16,745 bases of DNA from G039029935 sp039029935. GTDB lineage: Bacteria > Chloroflexota > Anaerolineae > Caldilineales > Caldilineaceae. Of this stretch, positions 1 to 6,900 are shown in pieces. Position numbers and translations under genes: made by a program. The first letter of the stretch is position 1, and each line of letters starts with the position of its first letter. The stretch spans positions 1-16,745 of the forward strand of contig JBCCFC010000116.1 in the NCBI GenBank assembly GCA_039029935.1, written 5' to 3'. The notes below the pieces were generated by a model, which made no database searches, was not told the origin of the DNA, and worked only from the letters and a program-made list of their open reading frames with translations.

Positions 1-999
1 GGGGTGGTTTCGGGGCCTAGTGCTTGGCCTTGGGTTTATGGCGATGCTGTGACGACCGATAGCACCAAGAATAAATCCCCGCGTGCCAATGTCGAAATGT
101 TATATGTACGAGCCGTATTGATGAGCCGTTGGGTCGACGGACATTTTGTCAATGATTGGGATCCAGAGGCCAAGCCATATCTCGCCATTGACGACGTGCC
201 TGTCAGCGAACAGCCTGTTATGCTCGACCAAGCGGCCCTCCATTTCTGTCTTGCCGACGCCTTTCATCCGGGCTGCGAGATGACATGGCCGATGCGTCAT
301 GCCACCATGTATACAGCCCCATTCCGTATCCGTCATCGCGATCCGAATACGCCTGAGCACGACTATGGTCCTGAACTGACACCAAAGAACGTGTTGCAAC
401 CCGATGGACCGCTTTATGCACAAGGGCCTGGCGATATTACACGCTGGATGGCACTTCCTTGGCAGGGAGACACCGCCTATTGTCGTTCTGGCTATGAATA
501 TACGTATGACCCCTATGTGCCTACATTCTGGGCTGCACGTGTCCCCAATCAAGTCCTTACCAATGAGGATTACGATATCGTCATTGATCATGAACAACCG
601 ATGGAGAACCGCATCGCCGCATTTAATCGACGCGCACAATGGCTTCATGTCATTCCAGGCTACAACGAACGTGGTGCCGCTGCTGCCAATAAAGTCATGA
701 TGGAGATGATCAAAGATTTTGGCAAGTTGGGCATTGTGGAAGTTCGTCACCACGACGAAGATAGTGCAGCGTTTCCTGTAACGATGATGGTGGAAACATT
801 GCCAGAGACACATCAGGCTCAATTGCGTACCAATCGTCAGCGCGTATCCGATGCTCAGTCCGACAGCGCATCCGGCACACGCACCGCTGCGACTGACACT
901 GCTGCTGAGATCAGTGCGAAAGAGCGTAGGCTGCATAAGGCTGGTTGGGTCAGTGCAGAGCAGTTTGAAGCCTTCCGTAAAGTCAGAATGGGGGGATAG
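1..999 (+). CDS. LodA-like CTQ-dependent amino-acid oxidase, C-terminal part (5' end outside window)
   Basis: This is the C-terminal ~332 residues of a protein resembling LodA/GoxA, the quinoprotein oxidases that oxidatively deaminate L-lysine or glycine and release H2O2. The frame is open from base 1. LodA proteins are around 700 residues, so the apparent GTG at base 4 is unlikely to be the real start. Counting that GTG as residue 1, the motif FCLADAFHPGCE (Cys82) and the motif LPWQGDTAYC (Trp153) match the two blocks that supply the Cys and Trp of the cysteine tryptophylquinone cofactor. The more usual family motif is CxGGxFxPGIE, so this member is divergent around Cys82, and its substrate cannot be predicted. 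The stop codon overlaps the GTG start of the LodB-like gene (TAGTG), which indicates translational coupling. No signal peptide can be judged because the N-terminus is missing. Confidence 0.82.
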   Translation, partial: GVVSGPSAWPWVYGDAVTTDSTKNKSPRANVEMLYVRAVLMSRWVDGHFVNDWDPEAKPYLAIDDVPVSEQPVMLDQAALHFCLADAFHPGCEMTWPMRHATMYTAPFRIRHRDPNTPEHDYGPELTPKNVLQPDGPLYAQGPGDITRWMALPWQGDTAYCRSGYEYTYDPYVPTFWAARVPNQVLTNEDYDIVIDHEQPMENRIAAFNRRAQWLHVIPGYNERGAAAANKVMMEMIKDFGKLGIVEVRHHDEDSAAFPVTMMVETLPETHQAQLRTNRQRVSDAQSDSASGTRTAATDTAAEISAKERRLHKAGWVSAEQFEAFRKVRMGG

Positions 1000-2156
1000 T
1001 GTCTGCATTCAATGCGATGGGCATCGCAGGCAAACAATGGGACGTGGTTGTCATTGGTGGTGGGCCTGCGGGAGCCATCGCTGCCTATGTGCTTGCACAG
1101 GCAGGACGCCACGTCCTTTTGGTCGATGCTACCAAATCGGGTCAACCCAAAGTGGGCGAGTCGCTACCCAGCGCAGCACGACGCATTCTCCAAAAACTCA
1201 ACCTGCTGAATCTCGTCGAGACAGGGCCACACATCCGTAGTTATGGCAATGCCTCGGCATGGGGGTCGCATGAACTGGTGAATACCGACTTTATCCGTGA
1301 CCCCTACGGCTTGGGGTGGCATCTGGACCGACCCCGGTTTGATGCGGACTTGCGCCTGGCCGCGCAAAACATGGGTGTCCGCTATCTACAAGGGCAGGTT
1401 GAAACGATTGACGTTGATGGAGAAGACTGGCAGGTAACACTCAAAGAGGGGGCATCCAAAGAGAAAACACTGTGCCAATCTCGCTGGCTCATTGATGCCA
1501 CAGGTCGCCGTGCATTTGTGGCGCGCAATCAAGGATGCAAACGGGTTCGGGATGCACCTTTGGTTGCCATTTATACATGGATGCAGCAGGCTGGTAGCCC
1601 TGATACACGTACTATGGTGGAAACCGTTCGCAATGGGTGGTGGTACACAGCCTTGCTGCCTAGTCAGCGTCGTATTGTAGCTTTACATGTTGATGCTGAG
1701 GATGCCGCGCCACTGCTGAATACGCCGGGGCTGTGGATGGCCGAGCTACAGAAAACGCACTACATCCGTCATGTCATTTCGTCCAATGAACAAGCAAACT
1801 CGTGTTTGCCTGATGAGTACGAGCCTGCTATCTTGCAAGCAACCGATGCCTGTGGTGCGCGTCTATCCAGCTTTGTGGGCAAGCGTTGGGTGGCGGTGGG
1901 GGATGCCGCCCTTTCGTTTGACCCACTTTCATCACAGGGGATATTCAATGCGCTGTATACGGGGATGAAATGCGGTGAAGCGGTTCATGCAGCGCTCAAT
2001 GGTCAGTCAGGATTGCTTCATGCCTATACCACACAGCTAGAAGAGATTCGCACAGCGTATCTTCGCCACTATCAGCAATTCTACCAAAGTGAGCAGCGGT
2101 GGTCAGGGCATTCATTTTGGTCAAGACGACATCGGCGAAAGAGTGTGATAGTGTGA
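999..2156 (+). CDS. LodB-like FAD-dependent oxidoreductase (CTQ maturation flavoprotein)
   Basis: This 385-residue flavoprotein belongs to the tryptophan-halogenase-like/LodB group. Residues 15-45 form a Rossmann FAD-binding motif (VVVIGGGPAG). KVGESLP (51-57) and VGDAALSFDPLSSQG (300-314) are the conserved FAD-contacting blocks of this superfamily, and LIDATGR (165-170) is a further one. LodB proteins are required to generate the cysteine tryptophylquinone in the adjacent LodA partner, and the one-base overlap with the LodA-like gene supports that role. The GTG at 999 was chosen because GGGGGGA lies just upstream. The in-frame ATG at 1017 lacks a ribosome-binding site and remains an alternative. 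The last few codons (RKSVIV) and the stop lie inside an inverted repeat of 8-bp units, so the natural C-terminus may have been altered by repeat growth. A halogenase role is unlikely: the lysine-containing halogenase signature was not seen. Confidence 0.82.
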   Translation: MSAFNAMGIAGKQWDVVVIGGGPAGAIAAYVLAQAGRHVLLVDATKSGQPKVGESLPSAARRILQKLNLLNLVETGPHIRSYGNASAWGSHELVNTDFIRDPYGLGWHLDRPRFDADLRLAAQNMGVRYLQGQVETIDVDGEDWQVTLKEGASKEKTLCQSRWLIDATGRRAFVARNQGCKRVRDAPLVAIYTWMQQAGSPDTRTMVETVRNGWWYTALLPSQRRIVALHVDAEDAAPLLNTPGLWMAELQKTHYIRHVISSNEQANSCLPDEYEPAILQATDACGARLSSFVGKRWVAVGDAALSFDPLSSQGIFNALYTGMKCGEAVHAALNGQSGLLHAYTTQLEEIRTAYLRHYQQFYQSEQRWSGHSFWSRRHRRKSVIV

Positions 2157-2244
2157 TAGCGTGATGGTGTATGGGTGTAAGAGAGATGAATACATAATTA
2201 GTATACAGTATTGTACCATTGTACTATCACACTATCACACTCTT
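2139..2244. repeat. Inverted repeat of 8-bp units spanning the lodB-like gene end
   Basis: A perfect 21-bp inverted repeat pairs 2139-2159 with 2224-2244 around a 64-base spacer. The left arm is built from tandem 8-bp units GTGTGATA (2143-2150, 2151-2158), continuing as decayed copies to about 2182. The right arm carries the complementary ACTATCAC units. The left arm includes the stop codon of the LodB-like gene. Transcribed RNA could form a long hairpin, but no T-run follows, so a classical intrinsic terminator is not evident. Confidence 0.75.
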
Positions 2245-2531
2245 ACATGACCCTACCGTTTCACTGTCCTTGCTACATACGCATCCAACACATCGCGAAA
2301 TGCCGGATCACTTGAAAACAGGGGCAGGAATGACCAAAATCCGCAATTATTTAGGTTACAGAGTCCTTACTATCCTGTCACTAAGTTTTTTGGTATTGTC
2401 ATTCCTGAGAAGTCAGGAATCCAGTCCGGTCACGTCTATATTCCTGATTTCTCAGAGCCTGCCCTCACGAAGGTGGGGAATGACCAAAACAAAACACCAA
2501 ATTATTTAGTTGACAAGGTACTTACTGTAAA
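2157..2531. other. Convergent intergenic gap filled with repeats, no gene seen
   Basis: This 375-base gap separates the 3' ends of the LodB-like (+) and Rpn-like (-) genes. It holds the right arm of the 8-bp-unit inverted repeat, a 20-bp hairpin at 2401-2420 and two imperfect direct copies of a roughly 50-bp sequence (from 2327 and from 2477). A 96-codon open frame crosses these repeats. It shows no family resemblance, so it is not called as a gene. Confidence 0.65.
2327..2525. repeat. Decayed direct/inverted repeat cluster
   Basis: The motif GGAATGACCAAAA occurs at 2327 and again at 2477. Each copy is followed by AATTATTTAG and a similar tail ending CTTACT, giving imperfect direct repeats about 150 bp apart. 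Between them an inverted, interrupted copy (TTTTGG, then TCATTCCTG) runs from about 2388 to 2407. The hairpin ATTCCTGA-GAAG-TCAGGAAT at 2401-2420 is perfect. A second shorter stem, CTGA-TTTC-TCAG, lies at 2444-2455. The layout looks like remnants of nested small mobile repeats next to the Rpn-like gene. Confidence 0.55.
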
Positions 2532-2891
2532 TTATTCGTCAATACCACGTTCAATCGTAAGTTTTCGCATAAAATACAAAAAGCCCTTTCCAGCGGCATC
2601 CAAAGCCGCATTGCTCAATCGGTAAAGCGCATCCGAATCATCAATTTTGTCTAGTTGCGTTTGCACTTCCTCTTGGTCGTACTCATTCAGTTTAAAGATA
2701 TGATTCAAAATGCCCAGAATAGATTGGCGATGTTTGGTTAAGTTGATTTGCCGTTCTTGTTCTCGTACTTCACGTTCCTGTTGAAGCATTCGCTGATATT
2801 CTTCTTCTGCTTCCTGACGCCCTTGTTGAAGACCTTGTTGAAGACCTTGTTGAAGACCTAACGCCATCTTACGCTCAAAAATCGTTTCCAT
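2532..2891 (-). CDS. Possible internal in-frame product of the Rpn-like gene (C-terminal 119 residues)
   Basis: Met280 of the Rpn-like protein (codon at 2889-2891) is preceded by a perfect AGGAGG (complement of 2900-2905) at an 8-base spacing. This would allow separate translation of residues 280-398, which contain the Gln-rich coiled coil and helical tail but no nuclease core. In E. coli rpn genes an internally started C-terminal product has been described as the antitoxin partner. Here the sequence shows only the start signal, and the EEAE codons could create it by chance. Confidence 0.35.
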   Translation of the reverse strand: METIFERKMALGLQQGLQQGLQQGRQEAEEEYQRMLQQEREVREQERQINLTKHRQSILGILNHIFKLNEYDQEEVQTQLDKIDDSDALYRLSNAALDAAGKGFLYFMRKLTIERGIDE

Positions 2892-3728
2892 AATCTCTGC
2901 CTCCTCTGCAAATGCCTTTCTCACCGATTGTTCAATCACCTCATCGGAGAGGCGATTTTTTACCCCTGTCAAATAGCGCAACTCTGCTTCTAACAGTGAC
3001 CATTTTTCGTTTCTTGTCAGTTTGTCATTGGCAAGTAGCTCCATAACGGTATCCAGTTTCTCTGACAACGCGTCATTGAAGATATATTTTAGGAGCAATA
3101 AGCCTGATTGTAAAGCCTTGGATGAGACGCGCGATTCAATATCACCGTCCGAATAGGTTTTTGTGTTGATCAGCAGATACTCGAATTTGGGGATAAACTT
3201 GTGCAAAAGCGGGTCTACATTTTTGAAGAGTTTTTCAAACTGTTGGGGAATATTCCATCCATCTTTGCCGTGATAGAACACGATGGGGATCACCACACGC
3301 GGTTGCACCTTGTTGCGGCGGTCCAGTTCCCAACGCTCGTTCATGTAGCGCAGCAGTTGCTCGGCCACGGACCAATCTGCATAGCTTTTGTGGTCAAACA
3401 GCAGATAGATGGCCGCTGATTCAGGTTCTGTGTTTTCAGCATTCTCTTTGGGGCGTAGCGGAACCAGAAAGATCAAGTCGGTGAAGAAATTCTCCAAACT
3501 GTCACTGGTTGTGACGCCGGGCTGATAGGCCATTCGCTCGAGAATCATGAGTGAAAGTAGCTCTTTTGATATGAAACCATCAATCAATTGTCGTGCGTAT
3601 TCTTTTTCGGAGAACAATAGCCTAAAAAAAGCGTCATGTGGATTCTGTACACGATCTACCTCTTTGGATGGCTTGGCCTTTGGCTCTTGTTGTGCATCTT
3701 GCTCTTTGTCTGATTCTTGTTTTGCCAT
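2532..3728 (-). CDS. Rpn/YhgA-like PD-(D/E)XK nuclease (recombination-promoting nuclease/putative transposase family)
   Basis: This 398-residue protein has the hallmarks of the Rpn (Transposase_31/YhgA-like) family, whose E. coli members are DNA endonucleases. The N-terminal block HDAFFRLLF (31-39) is the family entry motif. FFTDLIF (Asp84) and LLFDHKSY (Asp112-x-Lys114) fit the D...(D/E)xK catalytic core. The second acidic residue here is Asp, where many members have Glu. A Gln-rich repeat (GLQQG units, 291-303) and a charged coiled coil (to about residue 330) precede a helical C-terminus, as is typical of the family. AGGAG lies 7 bases before the ATG, and a strong promoter lies about 50 bases upstream. 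The CHAT/WD40 gene lies upstream on the same strand with a 253-base gap. The function may be phage defence or toxin-like DNA damage rather than transposition. No terminal inverted repeats flank the gene. Confidence 0.88.
   Translation of the reverse strand: MAKQESDKEQDAQQEPKAKPSKEVDRVQNPHDAFFRLLFSEKEYARQLIDGFISKELLSLMILERMAYQPGVTTSDSLENFFTDLIFLVPLRPKENAENTEPESAAIYLLFDHKSYADWSVAEQLLRYMNERWELDRRNKVQPRVVIPIVFYHGKDGWNIPQQFEKLFKNVDPLLHKFIPKFEYLLINTKTYSDGDIESRVSSKALQSGLLLLKYIFNDALSEKLDTVMELLANDKLTRNEKWSLLEAELRYLTGVKNRLSDEVIEQSVRKAFAEEAEIMETIFERKMALGLQQGLQQGLQQGRQEAEEEYQRMLQQEREVREQERQINLTKHRQSILGILNHIFKLNEYDQEEVQTQLDKIDDSDALYRLSNAALDAAGKGFLYFMRKLTIERGIDE
2822..2857. repeat. Three exact 12-bp tandem repeats inside the Rpn-like gene
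   Basis: CTTGTTGAAGAC is repeated three times head to tail. On the coding strand each unit encodes four residues of the GLQQ type. The array sits where Rpn-family proteins commonly have a Gln-rich linker. Slippage here would change linker length in steps of four residues without a frameshift. Confidence 0.85.
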
Positions 3729-3771
3729 GCAATACTCCTATGGGTTGAAAAACAAATGTTCGCTTATTCAG

Positions 3772-3801
3772 AGTATAGCAGATAGCAAGGTAACGTGTCA
3801 A
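3772..3801 (-). promoter_or_regulatory. Sigma70-type promoter of the Rpn-like gene
   Basis: Reading leftward, TTGACA (complement of 3796-3801) is separated by 18 bases from TATACT (complement of 3772-3777). TG one base upstream makes the latter an extended -10. Transcription would start near 3765, leaving a leader of about 37 bases before the ATG. This implies that the nuclease gene can be expressed independently of the upstream CHAT gene. Confidence 0.65.
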
Positions 3802-3899
3802 AAAATAGCGGCACGGATATTGCCATTATCGGCAGTTCTACCAAAGCGAACAGCGATGGCCGGACTGTTTGTTCTGGTCAAGACGACAGAGGAGGTGAC

Positions 3900-3927
3900 G
3901 GGGGGATGGGGAGATGGGGAGATGAGG
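3900..3927. repeat. G-rich 8-bp tandem repeat in the gap between CHAT and Rpn-like genes
   Basis: GGGGAGAT units at 3908-3915 and 3916-3923 are flanked by degenerate copies on both sides. The strand is rich in runs of three to six G, so a G-quadruplex is conceivable. It lies just downstream of the CHAT gene stop, in a 253-base gap that otherwise holds the Rpn-like gene promoter and no recognisable gene. Confidence 0.6.
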
Positions 3928-3981
3928 GAACGTCAGAATGGCCTTACTCGACAACGTCTGCTTGTGATACCTCAGACTCTG

Positions 3982-6900
3982 TCAACGTATCGATACCGTG
4001 AACCCATAATCTACGTCAATGCCACCGCCCTTGACAAGCACAAAATAGGGACCCGTTTCAGGCAAAACCACATCTTGGAGCAATACCCTCTCCTCTCTTG
4101 TAACAACACTGTTACCAATGGGTGTGCCGTTGGGTGCCACCAGACTGATTTCTACACCAAAATTGATTTGAACCAAGTCCTCGCGTATGTTGACTGGCTC
4201 AATTGTGACAAGCTGTCCTTCTCTGCCCATAAAGTGCCAGTATTTCAAGGGGCCAGTTGTTGTGCTCACAGGACGCCCCACCGTTACCGCAGGTATCCAC
4301 TCTGTCAATTCACCGAGTAGCTCTCTTGCCTTACTGGTATTGTCTCTGGAAGCATCGTTCTCACTGGTCCACACTTGCTCCAACAAGGCAAAGCCTGCCA
4401 GCCGTCTTGCCTCTGCCGCTGGGTCAATTGCCAAGGATGGGTCGAGTGCCATTGCTGTCTCCAATTGCTGTGTTGCACGACCCACCGCACCCGTTCGTGC
4501 CAATCGTCGTCCCTCTCCTCGATGGACTAGGGCGTTGATGTGTTTGGCATTGGTTTCAGGGTCGAGTGCCAGTGTCGGGTCGAGTGCTGTTGCTTGTTCA
4601 AACTTGTGGGTTGCGCTCATAATGTGACCCGCACGCGCCAGTTGGTTGCCTTCGTGAACCATAAAAGACACGGCCACATCAATCGCCTCTTGTGTTGGTT
4701 CAAAGTCAAACACGTCCCCAAGAATAAGTGCGTCTTGCTCTAATGGTGCAATGAGATTGCGTACCTCTTTAAACTTCTGCGTTGCTTGGGCAATGTCACC
4801 CCTACGTGCCAATGCAGACCCTTCTTCAACAAGCCCATATCCTTGCGCCTCCATCATCAATGGGGTCAACGTTTTTGAGTCGGATAACTGGACACTATCC
4901 TCAATGCCAAAACGCTGACGCTCTCCATTGGTCAAAATGGGCGCAGGTCGCGAGATGCGGTTCACTGTCTTTAACAGCGAAAGTTGGGGAATTTCCCATT
5001 CATGGATGCCGCCCTCATGCTTAGAAGCAATCTTTAGACCGTCGGGACGATAGGCGACTGCATATGCTTCACCGGATCGCCCATCAAATTGAGCCACTTC
5101 CGTACCACTGGCAACATGCCATACGCGCACCGTCTTGTCCTCACTTGCCGAAGCGATATGCATTCCATCTGGGCTGTAGAAGACCGAAGTCACCCTATCC
5201 GTATGCCCCGTAAATTGCGCCACTTGCTTTTGATCGTCAACCGACCATACTTTGATCGTTTGGTCATGACTGCCCGTGACAAGAAAGCGCCCATCGGGAC
5301 TGTAGGCCACTGAGCGCACGGCAGCGATATGTCCATCGAATCGTGCCACTGCTTTCCCGCTGGCAACCTCCCATATGACTGCGGTATCGTCACCGCTCCC
5401 AGAGGCAATGTAGGAGCCATCTGGACTATAGACGACTATATTTACCCCTTCTGAATGCCCCTCGAATTGTGCGACTTGCATCCCGCTCGTAACATCCCAT
5501 ATCCGTACTGTACGGTCATCGCTCCCAGAGGCAATGTGTGTCCCATCTGGGCTATAGGCGATGGCCTCTATATAGTCGGTATGCCCCTCGAGTTGCATCA
5601 CTTGTTCTCCGCCAGCCGTGTGCCAGATCCGTATCATTCGGTCATCGCCTCCAGAGGCAACGTAGGCTCCATCTGGACTATAGGCGACTGTCGCTACATT
5701 ATCGGTATGTCCATCGAGTTGCATCACCTGTTCTCCACTGGTCATGTCCCAGATGTGTACAGTGTTCCCACGACCACCAGCGACGATATATCGACCATCG
5801 GCGCGATACGCCAGCGCATATCCCCCAGTCAAATGCTCGTTGAAGGGCATGACTTGGTTTTCAGGCGCGACTGCTGATATGCGTAGAGTATTATCGACGC
5901 TGCTAGAGAGGATAAACTGCCCATCTGGGCTATAGGATACGGCATTGACGCCGCCAGCGTGCGCATTGAATTGCGCCACTTGCTGTCCGCTGGCAACATC
6001 CCAGATGCGCATGGTATTGTCCTCACCGCCAGAGACAATGTGTGCCCCATCGGGACTAAAGGACACCCCATTGACTTGACCTGAGTGACCGTCGAATTGA
6101 CCAACCTGCTCACCGCTGGCAACAGCCCAGATACGCACGGAATTGTCTTGGCTCCCAGAGACAATGGTTTTCCCATTGCGGCTATAGGATACCGCGTTGA
6201 CCCCCTCTGAATGCCCATCAAATTGGGCCAACTGCTCACCGCTGGCAACATCCCAGATACGCACGGTATTGTCCTGACTCCCAGAGACAATGGTTTGCCC
6301 ATTGGGGCTGTAGGCTACAGAGGAGACCGCTGCTGTATGTCCGTCGAACTGAGCGATCTGCTCGCCACTACCAAACTCCCATATCCGTACTGTGTTGTCA
6401 TCACCCCCAGAGACAATGTGTGCCTCATCGGGGCTATAGGATACCGAATGGACCGAGCCTGTGTGTTCATCAAACTGCCTAACCTGCTCACCACTGGCCG
6501 CGTCCCAAAGGCGCACGGTGCCGTCATCGCTCCCCGAAACAATCGTTTTGCCGTCCGGACTATAGGATACCGAGCGGACCCACGCTGAATGCCCCGTCAG
6601 TTGTGCCACCTGCTCACCACTCGTTGCGTCCCAAATGCGCACGGTGGCATCTGCACCACCCGAAACAAAATAGGCTCCATCGGGACGATAGGACGCGGCG
6701 GATACTGACCCTGAATGTCCAGGAAAGTGCGCAGCCACCTCACCGCTGTCAGCATCCCATATCTGCACGGTGGTATCCTTGCCACTAGAGACAATGTGTC
6801 TGCCATCTGGACTGTAGGCGACCGCATAGACTTCCTCTGTATGCCCGTCAAATTGTGCAACCTGTTTTCCACTGGCAATATCCCACACCAGCACAGCGGC

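Noticed and set aside
100..1008. 302-codon open frame on the minus strand opposite the LodA-like gene
   Set aside because: It is an antisense shadow. The plus strand carries recognisable CTQ-oxidase motifs, and the minus reading has Cys/His-rich composition with no family resemblance.
2219..2509. 96-codon plus-strand open frame in the convergent gap
   Set aside because: It is composed of the repeat cluster, lacks a ribosome-binding site and resembles no family.
2532..3728. Rpn-like gene considered as the transposase of an insertion sequence
   Set aside because: No matching terminal inverted repeats or target duplication were seen around it. The family is better regarded as nucleases than as IS transposases.
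3795..4001. 68-codon plus-strand open frame starting in the Rpn promoter region
   Set aside because: It overlaps the promoter and G-rich repeat, has no ribosome-binding site and runs into the end of the CHAT gene antisense.
3547..4320. 257-codon plus-strand open frame crossing the gap between the CHAT and Rpn-like genes
   Set aside because: It overlaps both supported minus-strand genes antisense and has no ribosome-binding site or recognisable domain.
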